DNA of 64,000 nucleotides from Acinetobacter sp. ASP199 (GTDB lineage Bacteria > Pseudomonadota > Gammaproteobacteria > Pseudomonadales > Moraxellaceae): the NCBI RefSeq assembly GCF_022700675.1, contig NZ_CP062182.1, forward strand, positions 124,001-188,000, given 5' to 3'. The notes beneath the pieces are model-generated. The model saw only the letters and a program-made list of their open reading frames with translations, was not told the origin of the DNA and ran no database searches. Every line of letters begins with the position of its first letter. Position 1 is the stretch's first letter. Shown here piece after piece: positions 36,185 through 45,225 of the stretch. The position numbers were made by a program, and so were the translations under genes.

Positions 36185-36919
36185 TTAAGCAACTTGAGCT
36201 TTTGGAGCTTTTTTGCTGTGTAAGCGTGCTTCAGCTGCATCCAGGCTAGGTACGGCTGCAGATGGAAGGACTTCTTCTTGTTCGATCTGTTTGTTGATGC
36301 CCAAGTTCTGGTTAGCTTGTTGCGATTTTTCTTTGATTACGTCTGCACGCTGACCTTTGGCTGGCGCCCATTCCAGAATAGGCAATGCACGCGCTACAGC
36401 CAAAGTAATACGATCACGTAACAGTTCGCTGTGAATAGTATATTCAGGCGTGAAGTCTTTATCAGTTGCATATACGCCAATTGGTAGTGTTTGTGCCTGG
36501 AAGAAGCTGAACAATGGACGTAATTGATGCTCAAGGACTAAGGCATGGCGCTCTGAACCACCTGACGCAGCTAATAGGACAGGGACATCAACTAAAGCGG
36601 TTTGTTCAACAAAGTCAAAGAAGTGTTTGAACAGGCCAGTGAATGATGCGCGGTAAACCGGAGTCCCTACAATCAGTGCATCAGCTGCTTCTACAGCTGC
36701 CAAATCATCCTGAACGCGTTGTGGTAGCTGGTTACGGTAGATTGCACCACCCAGTAACTGACCAATTTCACTGAATTTAATGAAATGTACATTGATCGGT
36801 GTTGCTTCATCCAGCTCATCAATAATCGCTTGTACCAGCGCTTCAGTTTTAGAAGGATGATTTAAACCACCAGAAACGGCAACGATATTAAGTGGCTTTT
36901 GTAAATCTTGATTTGACAT
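36185..36919 (-). CDS. msuE: NAD(P)H-dependent FMN reductase (MsuE type)
   Basis: Flavodoxin-like reductase making FMNH2 for the sulfonate or sulfone monooxygenases. The 244-residue protein has VAVSGGLNHPSKTEALVQAI as the phosphate-binding loop, VGTPVYRASFTGLFKHFFDF, and AASGGSERHALVLEHQLRP, all characteristic of the MsuE/SsuE group. The C-terminal 50 residues are Ala/Lys/Gln-rich and longer than usual. ATG 36919 has CAGG eight bases upstream. It is first in the msuE-sfnG operon and divergent from crbR. Confidence 0.9.
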   Translation of the reverse strand: MSNQDLQKPLNIVAVSGGLNHPSKTEALVQAIIDELDEATPINVHFIKFSEIGQLLGGAIYRNQLPQRVQDDLAAVEAADALIVGTPVYRASFTGLFKHFFDFVEQTALVDVPVLLAASGGSERHALVLEHQLRPLFSFFQAQTLPIGVYATDKDFTPEYTIHSELLRDRITLAVARALPILEWAPAKGQRADVIKEKSQQANQNLGINKQIEQEEVLPSAAVPSLDAAEARLHSKKAPKAQVA

Positions 36920-37293
36920 TTTGGAACCTGAAAATGGTTTGGTCTCGGAATGAGCCTATTAATCCAAAATGCGCTGATGCGTGTAAAATAAGGAAAAGCT
37001 GAAAAGTTATCTAAATTTGAGATATAAATTAAATAATCAATTTTGGGAAAGCTGATAGATACTAATCCATTGATATTTTGACTTATATTGAATAAGAATA
37101 AGCTTTGTAGTCAGCTGATAATGCATATATAAAAAAATGATGAGAATTAAATAATTAGTGAAATACAGATATTTTAGAATTTATGTAACAAAACTGAATA
37201 TTATTTTTAAAAATTGTACAGTCTTGCATATCGCTGACATACCGACTACAGGTAGAATATAAGTTACCGTGCACAAGATCTTTCTCACGTCCT
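36920..37293. other. Divergent intergenic region msuE/crbR
   Basis: 374 bp of AT-rich DNA separating two divergent genes. It must hold both promoters. TAGAAT at 37253-37258 and TTGCAT at 37224-37229 are present but not at the ideal spacing. I see no convincing sigma-54 element and no small gene. Confidence 0.5.
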
Positions 37294-37944
37294 ATGAATA
37301 TTTTAATCGTTGATGATCATCCACTGTTTCGTCATGCTTTAATTCAAGCCGTTCGTTATAGCTTACCGCAAGCACAAATTCATGAAACTGCAGCAGTCAA
37401 TGAATTTTATGAACGCCTGGAAAATGGTCCTGAACCTGATCTTGTGCTGCTGGATCTGAATTTACCAGGTGCTTCCGGTTTTTCTGCATTGGTGCATGTC
37501 CGTGCCCAATATCCTTCACTTCCGATTATTGTGGTATCGGCTCACGAAGAAGTCAGCATTATTCAACGCGCGATTGCACATGGTGCGATGGGTTATATTC
37601 CAAAATCGGCGCATCCAAGCCATATTGGTGAAGCGATTCGTGAAGTACTGGAAGGCGAAATCTGGTTACCACCAAATCTGCCAGCCAACATGAACTTCGA
37701 TCCACGTGCCGCTGATGAAACCGCACTGGCTGAACGTATTCAGTCTTTGACACCACAACAGTTCCGTGTATTGATGATGGTGGCAGAAGGCTTGTTGAAC
37801 AAGCAGATTGCTTATGAACTGGATGTGTCGGAAGCAACCATTAAAGCCCACGTGACGGCGATCTTCCGTAAGCTCGGCGTGCAGAACCGTACCCAGGCTG
37901 TATTGGCGATCAATGCGCTGAATATTGAAGAAAAGAAAATCTAA
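37294..37944 (+). CDS. crbR: LuxR/NarL-type response regulator, CrbR-like
   Basis: A 216-residue response regulator with a receiver domain (about 1-120: ILIVDDHPLFRHAL, phosphorylatable Asp in LVLLDLNLPGASG, VSAHEE, and the Lys in GYIPKSAH). The LuxR-type HTH is near 150-210 (LTPQQFRVLMMVAEGLLNKQ, then VSEATIKAHVTAIFRKLGVQ). The nearby sensor with a fused sodium-solute symporter domain (39184) and the acs/actP genes point to the CrbSR acetate-switch system (MxtR/ErdR in Pseudomonas). It is separated from crbS by a hypothetical gene. The partner assignment is inferred from context and known systems. Confidence 0.85.
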   Translation: MNILIVDDHPLFRHALIQAVRYSLPQAQIHETAAVNEFYERLENGPEPDLVLLDLNLPGASGFSALVHVRAQYPSLPIIVVSAHEEVSIIQRAIAHGAMGYIPKSAHPSHIGEAIREVLEGEIWLPPNLPANMNFDPRAADETALAERIQSLTPQQFRVLMMVAEGLLNKQIAYELDVSEATIKAHVTAIFRKLGVQNRTQAVLAINALNIEEKKI

Positions 37945-37958
37945 GTTTTTCGAAGCGA

Positions 37959-37990
37959 CAAAAAAAGACCTCCGTAGAGGTCTTTTTTAT
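37959..37990. terminator. Bidirectional terminator after crbR
   Basis: Perfect 12-bp stem AAAAAAGACCTC/GAGGTCTTTTTT (37961-37972, 37977-37988), loop CGTA; serves crbR and the convergent hypothetical gene. Confidence 0.93.
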
Positions 37991-38007
37991 GGCCTGAATA
38001 TCTGCTT

Positions 38008-38769
38008 TTAGGCGATACAGTCCTGTTTCGGGGTAAGGTCCGCGCAGAATAGCGGGTTCAAGGCACATTGCAGTTCATCAATCTGTTCCTGAGTGACATA
38101 GCCTTTTGACATCAGGTATTCAGCAACACGGTCATCACGCAGACTCAGAAAAGCCGCATCATACACACCCAGGTCTACAAACAGTGCGGCCGTTTCCAGG
38201 CTGTTAAAGCGATCAAGGTAAACGTCATTGCCATACATCAGGAAGATATGATCCTGTTCTGAATTTGGATCGACACGTAGGCGTTCTGCCAGCTCAAGAG
38301 GTGAGGTTTTAATAAATAGCAGTTCAGAAAGTTCATCAAACTGTGAGGTATCCAATTGATCCTCGCCAGTTTTGACCTTGGCCAGCCAAGCCTTGAAGAC
38401 CAGCACCGCACCACCGCGCAATAACATGCTCCAGATCTGATGGCGGGTATCTTCACTTAACTCTGCAGATTCGGTTTCCAGTGACTGAATCAGTTTAGAT
38501 TCCTGCTCTGCCAGACGTTCAAACAGTCCCAAACCTTGAGGCTTGTAGGCAAAAGGCTCAAAGACATCAAAGTGCAGCTCTTCAAACACCTGCAGCGCGA
38601 GGGGAACTGCACATTGATACAGCGTTTCTAGCGCTTCAACCTGAGCAGGGTCAAGTTTGCTGTATTTAAACAGATTACTCCAGTCGATTGCCGGCAGCAT
38701 GGCATTGGCACCGTATTGACAATGAAACTGTCGGTTCTGATGAATATCAGTAGTAGTGTCTAAGCTCAT
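38008..38769 (-). CDS. Conserved hypothetical protein of 253 residues
   Basis: I do not recognise the family. The protein is acidic and soluble, without signal peptide or membrane helix. It is rich in Leu and Glu, with predicted long helices. Several stretches look like helix-turn elements (ALETLYQCAVPLALQVFEEL; ELAERLRVDPNSEQDHIFLM), and the C-terminus has three cysteines (C235 region, FCADL, QDCIA). It lies between crbR and crbS and is convergent with crbR. That position suggests a possible accessory role in acetate signalling, but nothing in the sequence shows this. Confidence 0.75.
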   Translation of the reverse strand: MSLDTTTDIHQNRQFHCQYGANAMLPAIDWSNLFKYSKLDPAQVEALETLYQCAVPLALQVFEELHFDVFEPFAYKPQGLGLFERLAEQESKLIQSLETESAELSEDTRHQIWSMLLRGGAVLVFKAWLAKVKTGEDQLDTSQFDELSELLFIKTSPLELAERLRVDPNSEQDHIFLMYGNDVYLDRFNSLETAALFVDLGVYDAAFLSLRDDRVAEYLMSKGYVTQEQIDELQCALNPLFCADLTPKQDCIA

Positions 38770-39183
38770 GATTAGTCATCCTTTATGCAGTAATAAGTGA
38801 TCAGCTGACATGCGGATGAAGAATATAGGCATGAATAGATACTGATCGTTTCTAAGTCATATTTTTAGAGCGAAATAGGGGGGTGAAAAAATACGACTAA
38901 AGTTCAAATAATCAACTTAATCCAATATTAGTTTATATAAAATAATAACTTACAATATTGTAACCAAGTGCACACAGGTTCACGTCAGGAATGGTGAAGT
39001 TTTGCCATAGCGATTTTCAAAATGATATTTTTGGTCAATGGATGTAAGGATTTTTAGCCTGATTTTGATGTTTTTGGCATATGAGCTTAAAAATCATGCA
39101 AATATTGAAATTTTTTGTGACATTTTAAATAAAAAATGCCTGCTTTACACAGTAAAACAGGCACTTATAAAAACTATAACGAT
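38770..39183. other. Intergenic region between the hypothetical gene and crbS
   Basis: 414 bp, AT-rich. Apart from the crbS terminator at 39129-39166, I see no gene, RNA or clear repeat. It must contain the promoter of the hypothetical gene. Confidence 0.5.
39129..39166 (-). terminator. Intrinsic terminator after crbS
   Basis: On the minus strand GTGCCTG pairs with CAGGCAT, extended by inner TTTAC/GTAAA, then a T-rich run. Confidence 0.85.
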
Positions 39184-42100
39184 TTAACTATCCGAGATTT
39201 TTAGACCCGATAGCCATGAACGTAATGAAGCAGGTTTCAGCGGTTTTTTCAGCAGAACAATATTCAGTTCCTTGAGCTGCTGTGGCAGTTCGGGATCAGA
39301 ATCGGCTGTAATCAGCGCCACTGGTACATTCGGTTTGCGATTGTTCACAATGAAGTCCAGACCACGTTTGTCATTATTCAAGTGCTGATCCACCAGCCAG
39401 ACCTGAATATTTTCCTGTTCCATTATCTCCTGCGCTTGTTCAGGCTCTGTGGCTTTAAACACCTGATAACCCCATTTGGTCAGCAAGGTCGACATACCTT
39501 CCAGAATGGTTTCATCATTGTCCAGACACAGCACTCTAAAGGCTTTAGATTTTAGCGGTACGGCCTGTACTGGAGCTGCCACCACTTTTGGTGCTTCAGA
39601 TAGCGGTACTTCAATCATGAAGCAGGAGCCTTTGCCATATTTAGAGTAGACATGTACCGGATAGTCCAGCATGCTGGTCATACGTTGCACAATTGCCAGA
39701 CCTAGTCCCAGACCTTGTTCGCCCCACGGAGAGGTATGGCCACAGCGCTCAAACTCCTGGAACAGCTTAATCCGCTGTTCTTCAGCAATACCAGGACCAG
39801 TATCCCATACACCAATACGAATATGGTTCGGTTTGCTGCTAGAACGCAGCACACCCACAATGACTTTACCGCTGGCCGTATAGCGTAGCGCATTGCTGAC
39901 AAAGTTCTGGATAATCCGGCGAATCCATTGTGGATCGGTATCAATCCAGAACTGTACATCATGCACACTGAACTTGATGCCACGCTGTGCTGCAATTGAC
40001 TTGAATTGTAATTCCAGATCACTGAGCAGATCATGTAATGGATAGGCCTGACGCTTCGGCTGAATCGTTCCACCTTCCAGACGCGCAATATCCAGCAGGG
40101 CAGAGAGCATGCTTTCTGCACCATACAGCGCACGGTCCAGCTGCTGCAGGGTCTTGCGATCTTCTTCGCTTTGAACGCTTTGCTCCAGTGCAGTACTAAA
40201 CAGACGTGCTGCATGCATTGGCTGTAACAGGTCATGACTGGCCGCTGCAATAAAGCGGCTCTTGGACATATTGGCCTTGTCTGCCTGTTCACGTGCCAGT
40301 TGCTGTTCGGACAAGGCATCCGCAAGCTGCTGGGTGCGATCACGCACACGCGCTTCCAGTACGGCTTCATTTTCACGGAAGGCGGTAATATCCGCAAAAG
40401 TCGTAACAAAGCCACCGCCTTCAATCGGATTACCACGCATCTGAATCACACGGCCATCTTTACGGATTCGCTCGAATTCATGTGCGCTACCCACCTGCAT
40501 CCAGTGAATCCGTTTACGCACATGTTCTTCAATGGAACCCGGACCACATTCACCGCGCTCGGCGTTATAACGAATCAGGTCAGCGATCGGGCAGCCGACA
40601 TAGACAATATCTTTTGGATAATCAAACAGCTTTAGATACTGGTTGTTCCAGGCCACCAGACACATATTTTCATCGACGACACTGACCCCTTGGGTCATGT
40701 GGTCGATCATGGTCATGATCAGGTTCTGGTTAAAGCGTTGCCACTGCGAGGCCTGGTCGAGAATATTCGCGACCTGACCGAGGGCCAGACCGTTATTTAC
40801 CATCGCAGTGGTCAATAAGGTACGCGCTGATGCAGCTCCAATCGTGCCAGCCAGATATTGCTCGGTAAAGCGCCACCACATGCCATTGGCACTGCTAGTT
40901 TCATTCAGTTCGACACTATTTTGAGTACAGAACTGCTTGAAAGCACGTGTGGTGGGTTCTTCACCGGTAATGCGTTTGGCCAGCGTAATCAGGTCCCCGA
41001 CTTTTAAGCGGGCCACATCCTGATGGGAATAGCTCACCTCAGTAGTTGGGCTCTGTGAAGGCAAAGGCTTGGTTTCATAATAAAAGAAGCTTTCTGCCTG
41101 AATTTGCTCTGCCACACTTGGACGGAAGATGCGTGACACCCAAATGTAGAGCAGCAAATTGAGACCGAGTGACCACACTACACCGTGGGTCAGGGAATCA
41201 AAGGATTCAAAACCCAGCAGAGCTTCAGGACGAAGCCAGTTGAGGGCGAATGGACCATAATTGAGGAAGTCCCAGCTAAACTGCTGATACGTTTCTGGGA
41301 GGCTGCGCAGAATCGTCGGAAATAGCAAAGTATAAGCCCAGAGCGCAAAACCGGTTAGCAAGCCAGCATAAACCCCCTGTTTACTGCCACCGCGCCAGTA
41401 CAGACCACCAATCAGGGCAGGGGCAAACTGTGCTACCGCACTAAAGGCCAGCAGACCGAAGACCGAAAGCTGATCAATATCATTAAAGAAATTGAAGAAC
41501 AGGAAGCCCATCAGCATCACAGCCAGAATACAGATGCGTCGGGTGAATTTCAGTACCAGTGGCAGACGTTTGTCATGGCGGGAAATCAGGTTAAAACGCC
41601 ACAGTGCCGGCATGATCAGGTCATTACTGAGCATGATCGATAGGGCAACGGAAGATACCAGTAACATTCCGGTGGATGCCGAGAAACCACCGAGAAAGGC
41701 CAATAAGGTCAGCCAGTCCTGGTTATAGCTTAGTGGCAAGGATAGTACCGCGACATCTGGAATCGCCAGATAATGTGGTGCTGCATGCAGTGCCCAGCTG
41801 GCAATTGGAATGATTGCAAGCGTAGTCAGAATCAGATAGATCGCAAACCAGCGTCGAGCGCCACGAATATGCTTTTCATCGCGCAGTTCAACCACGGCCA
41901 CGTGGAATTGACGGGGTAAACAGATAATCGCCAATGCCGCGAGTAAGGTTTGTACCCAGAAACTTTCTGGCACGCCAAACAATTGCACTTCCTGAAAAGT
42001 CGTTTTGATATCACCGCTAATCTGCGACAAATTCTCTGGTGCAGCAAACATGAAGAAAACAGCGACTGCCAGTAATGCAAACAGCTTAACGAAAGATTCA

Positions 42101-42675
42101 AAGGCAACAGCCAGCATCAGACCGCCATGCTGTTCAGTATTGGCAATCTGTCGGGTACCGAAAATCATGGCCAGAATGGCCAGTACCCCAGTCAGGAACA
42201 GCACACTATTGGTGGTGCTGGCGATGCCTGCTGAGGGCTCCAGAATCACCGATGCACTTAATGCAATTGCACGTAACTGCAAGGCCAGATACGGAATAAT
42301 CGCAATGACGGCCAGAATGGTGACCAGTGAAGCCAGTGGTCCACTCTTACCATAACGTGCCGCGACAAAATCCGCGATCGAGGAAATGGCATGGTGCTGA
42401 CGTACTCGGCCTAACCGTCGCCAGATGTCATAACCAATGGCGACAAAGAGTAGCGGACCGAGGTAGATGGGTAGGAAAATAATTCCTTCACGCACTGCGG
42501 CACCTGTTGCTCCGTAGAACGTCCAGGAAGAACAGTAGACACCTAAAGTTAAGCTAAACAATAACATGCGTCCACGGGTACTGAGACGACTGGCGTGTTT
42601 CTCCCCGAAAAATGCACAAATAAAGAGTAATGCGATATAGAGGGTGAGTACCCCTATGATGAGCCAACTGTTCAT
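39184..42675 (-). CDS. crbS: Sodium-solute-symporter-fused hybrid histidine kinase, CrbS-like
   Basis: A 1163-residue sensor. The first 500 or so residues are a sodium-solute symporter domain with about 13 membrane helices (start MNSWLIIGVLTLYIALLFIC). A STAC-like and PAS region follows (about 560-780, with WNNQYLKLFDYPKDIVYVG). The HisKA domain is next, with its phosphorylated His in RFIAAASHDLLQPMHAARLF. The HATPase then shows NFVSNALRYTASGK, DTGPGIAEE and GLGLGLAIVQRM, and a C-terminal receiver ends the chain (VWLVDQHL with the Asp). This architecture is that of CrbS/MxtR, which controls acs through the LuxR-type regulator CrbR. It is divergent from yjcH-actP. Confidence 0.92.
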   Translation of the reverse strand: MNSWLIIGVLTLYIALLFICAFFGEKHASRLSTRGRMLLFSLTLGVYCSSWTFYGATGAAVREGIIFLPIYLGPLLFVAIGYDIWRRLGRVRQHHAISSIADFVAARYGKSGPLASLVTILAVIAIIPYLALQLRAIALSASVILEPSAGIASTTNSVLFLTGVLAILAMIFGTRQIANTEQHGGLMLAVAFESFVKLFALLAVAVFFMFAAPENLSQISGDIKTTFQEVQLFGVPESFWVQTLLAALAIICLPRQFHVAVVELRDEKHIRGARRWFAIYLILTTLAIIPIASWALHAAPHYLAIPDVAVLSLPLSYNQDWLTLLAFLGGFSASTGMLLVSSVALSIMLSNDLIMPALWRFNLISRHDKRLPLVLKFTRRICILAVMLMGFLFFNFFNDIDQLSVFGLLAFSAVAQFAPALIGGLYWRGGSKQGVYAGLLTGFALWAYTLLFPTILRSLPETYQQFSWDFLNYGPFALNWLRPEALLGFESFDSLTHGVVWSLGLNLLLYIWVSRIFRPSVAEQIQAESFFYYETKPLPSQSPTTEVSYSHQDVARLKVGDLITLAKRITGEEPTTRAFKQFCTQNSVELNETSSANGMWWRFTEQYLAGTIGAASARTLLTTAMVNNGLALGQVANILDQASQWQRFNQNLIMTMIDHMTQGVSVVDENMCLVAWNNQYLKLFDYPKDIVYVGCPIADLIRYNAERGECGPGSIEEHVRKRIHWMQVGSAHEFERIRKDGRVIQMRGNPIEGGGFVTTFADITAFRENEAVLEARVRDRTQQLADALSEQQLAREQADKANMSKSRFIAAASHDLLQPMHAARLFSTALEQSVQSEEDRKTLQQLDRALYGAESMLSALLDIARLEGGTIQPKRQAYPLHDLLSDLELQFKSIAAQRGIKFSVHDVQFWIDTDPQWIRRIIQNFVSNALRYTASGKVIVGVLRSSSKPNHIRIGVWDTGPGIAEEQRIKLFQEFERCGHTSPWGEQGLGLGLAIVQRMTSMLDYPVHVYSKYGKGSCFMIEVPLSEAPKVVAAPVQAVPLKSKAFRVLCLDNDETILEGMSTLLTKWGYQVFKATEPEQAQEIMEQENIQVWLVDQHLNNDKRGLDFIVNNRKPNVPVALITADSDPELPQQLKELNIVLLKKPLKPASLRSWLSGLKISDS

Positions 42676-42859
42676 ATTGCCTGAAGTGTACTGAGCATGC
42701 GGCTATGATACAGCATCGTGAACGAAGGCGTTCAAATTGCTTATTTTTTAACGACCAAAGTCTAAATTACAACCAGTCATGAAACTTGTTAATTTGTAGA
42801 GGTGATAATTCGAATTAAAAAATGGATGCCTAAGGTTGGGCATAGCAAGGAGAATATTT

Positions 42860-43192
42860 ATGGATGAGAGACAAGTAGAACAGATTCTACAAAATCCCAA
42901 ATTCAAGGAAATGGTCGCCAAGAAAAGTCGTCTTAGCTGGACGCTTACGGCAATCATGTTATTTGTTTATGTCGGTTTCATGCTGTTAGTTGGCTACAAC
43001 AAAGAGTTTTTACTGTCTTCACTTTCAGGTGGTGTGACGACGTGGGGTATGCCACTCGGTCTAGGGATTATTGTCCTGTCGTTTATCTTGTGTGGTGTGT
43101 ATTCCTACATTGCCAATAACAAACTTGATCAACTGACCGCAGAAGCAATGCGTGAAGTAGAAGCAATTGCTCATGAAAAAGGACCTCACTAA
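42860..43192 (+). CDS. yjcH: DUF485 membrane protein, YjcH family
   Basis: A 110-residue inner-membrane protein with two membrane helices (about 30-50 and 65-85) and a short polar end. DUF485 members sit directly before the acetate permease ActP, with unknown role. ATG 42860 has a strong AAGGAG RBS at 42847-42852. The frame is open to 42836 but that start lacks an RBS. The stop codon is 1 bp before the actP ATG, so translation is probably coupled. Divergent from crbS; the 184-bp gap should hold both promoters. Confidence 0.93.
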   Translation: MDERQVEQILQNPKFKEMVAKKSRLSWTLTAIMLFVYVGFMLLVGYNKEFLLSSLSGGVTTWGMPLGLGIIVLSFILCGVYSYIANNKLDQLTAEAMREVEAIAHEKGPH

Positions 43193-43193
43193 G

Positions 43194-44900
43194 ATGAAAT
43201 GGAATTCTCTTATCGCCTTTGCTGCAATAGCAATGACTTCAGGTATGGCTTTCGCAGGTCCTGACCTGGGTGCAGCAGAACAGCAGGCAACCAACTGGCC
43301 TGCAATCATCATGTTCCTGATTTTCGTCGGGGCAACACTTTTTATTACCAAGTGGGCTGCGAAGCAAACCACCAATACCAAAGATTTCTATACTGCCGGT
43401 GGCGGGATCTCTGGTTTCCAGAATGGTCTGGCGATTGCTGGTGACTATATGTCGGCAGCATCTTTCCTGGGTATTTCCGCGATGGTATTCCTGTCAGGTT
43501 TTGACGGTTTACTGTATTCCCTGGGCTTCATGGTGGGTTGGCCGATCGTATTATTCCTGGTAGCAGAGCGTTTACGTAACCTGGGTAAATATAACTTATC
43601 AGATGTAGTCTCTTTCCGCTTACAGGAAAAACCAGTACGTACTTTGGCTGCATTAAGCTCATTAGTGGTCGTAGCTTTCTACCTGATTGCACAGATGGTT
43701 GGTGCAGGTCAGCTGATCAAGCTTCTATTCGGTCTGAACTACAACATTGCTGTTGTGATTGTAGGTCTATTGATGATGGCTTACGTGATGTTCGGCGGTA
43801 TGTTGGCAACCACATGGGTACAGATCATTAAAGCCGTGATGTTGTTGTCTGGTGCAACCTTCATGGCATTTATGGTTATGAAAGGTGTGGGCTTTAGCTT
43901 CACCAATATGTTTGAAGAAGCGATTGGCATGTATTCAAAAGTACATGATTTATCTCTTGCTGATGCAACCAAAATCATGGGACCAGGGAGTTTGGCATCT
44001 AATCCAATTGATGCGATTTCACTCGGTTTAGCATTGATGTTTGGTACAGCAGGTTTACCTCATATCTTGATGCGTTTCTTCACAGTAAAAGATGCGAAAG
44101 AAGCACGTAAATCCGTTGTGGTTGCAACAGGTTTCATCGGTTACTTCTACCTATTGACCTTCATCATTGGTTTCGGTGCGATCCTTTATGTATCGAATAA
44201 CCCGCAGTTCCTTGATATTGCGAAAATGGCTATCACGGGCAAGCTAGAGCTTGTGGGTGGTAACAACATGGCAGCAGTTCACTTGTCTGATGCATTGGGC
44301 GGTGACTTGTTCATGGGCTTCATTTCAGCGGTTGCATTTGCCACGATCCTTGCGGTTGTTGCAGGTTTAACACTGTCTGGTGCTTCTGCAATTTCGCATG
44401 ACTTGTATGCCAACGTATTGAAGAAAGGTCAAACAACACCTGAATCTGAATTGCGTATGTCTAAAATCGCGACTTTAGGTCTTGCGATCTTTGCGATGAT
44501 TTTAGGTATCCTGTTCGAGAAGCAAAACGTTGCCTTCATGGTGGGTCTAGCATTCTCTGTGGCTGCATGTGCAAACTTCCCAGTACTTGTACTTTCGATG
44601 TTCTGGAAAGGTTTAACAACTCGTGGTGCAGTCGCGGGTGGTCTTGCTGGTTTAGTATTGGCAGTGGTGCTCATCGTATTATCTAAAGCAGTTTGGGTAG
44701 ATACATTGGGTATTTCTGATACACCAATTAACCCATACAATGGTCCTGCATTATTTGCGATGCCTTTAGCATTCTTCTTCTGCTGGTTGTTCTCTGTGAC
44801 AGATAACTCTGCACAGGCACAGGCGGAACGCAAAGCATTTGATGCACAGTTTGTACGTTCACAAACCGGTATCGGTATCTCAGGTGCATCTGATCACTAA
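43194..44900 (+). CDS. actP: Cation/acetate symporter ActP
   Basis: Sodium-solute symporter that takes up acetate and other short-chain acids. The 568-residue protein has an N-terminal signal-like helix ([20 protein letters not shown]) followed by about 13 membrane helices. Family signatures include [40 protein letters not shown] and [23 protein letters not shown] 43194 directly follows the yjcH stop; ATG 43173 inside yjcH is an alternative. Its function fits the crbS/crbR and acs neighbourhood. A perfect terminator follows. Confidence 0.96.
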   Translation: MKWNSLIAFAAIAMTSGMAFAGPDLGAAEQQATNWPAIIMFLIFVGATLFITKWAAKQTTNTKDFYTAGGGISGFQNGLAIAGDYMSAASFLGISAMVFLSGFDGLLYSLGFMVGWPIVLFLVAERLRNLGKYNLSDVVSFRLQEKPVRTLAALSSLVVVAFYLIAQMVGAGQLIKLLFGLNYNIAVVIVGLLMMAYVMFGGMLATTWVQIIKAVMLLSGATFMAFMVMKGVGFSFTNMFEEAIGMYSKVHDLSLADATKIMGPGSLASNPIDAISLGLALMFGTAGLPHILMRFFTVKDAKEARKSVVVATGFIGYFYLLTFIIGFGAILYVSNNPQFLDIAKMAITGKLELVGGNNMAAVHLSDALGGDLFMGFISAVAFATILAVVAGLTLSGASAISHDLYANVLKKGQTTPESELRMSKIATLGLAIFAMILGILFEKQNVAFMVGLAFSVAACANFPVLVLSMFWKGLTTRGAVAGGLAGLVLAVVLIVLSKAVWVDTLGISDTPINPYNGPALFAMPLAFFFCWLFSVTDNSAQAQAERKAFDAQFVRSQTGIGISGASDH

Positions 44901-44918
44901 GATGATTTGATCACCTAT

Positions 44919-44948
44919 AAAAAAAAGTCCCGTAAGGGACTTTTTTAT
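44919..44948 (+). terminator. Intrinsic terminator after actP
   Basis: Perfect 11-bp stem AAAAAAGTCCC/GGGACTTTTTT with loop GTAA. In the rest of the 325-bp gap an 8-bp palindrome TTACTCAA/TTGAGTAA (45149-45173) is the only feature I see, possibly an operator for the BCCT gene. Confidence 0.93.
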
Positions 44949-45225
44949 TGCCTGTATATTTGGATGCTCATGAAGGAGTGCGTTTTTCCATCCCTCTTTT
45001 TGCACAGCAGGATTTTACGATCTTGAATAATTGATCAAGGCTTTTTTATTACAGGTTACGAGAAGGAAACAGGAGTACAACCAAGTGAATAAGAACAATA
45101 ACTTATCCTATTGCTGAGGTTTCGATATGTGATCGAGATGTCTTCTTTTTACTCAAGTCCTCTTTTTGAGTAATGCCTGTGGGACCGATCTGGTCTGATG
45201 AATAAAAAGCAAAAATGGAGTGGAT

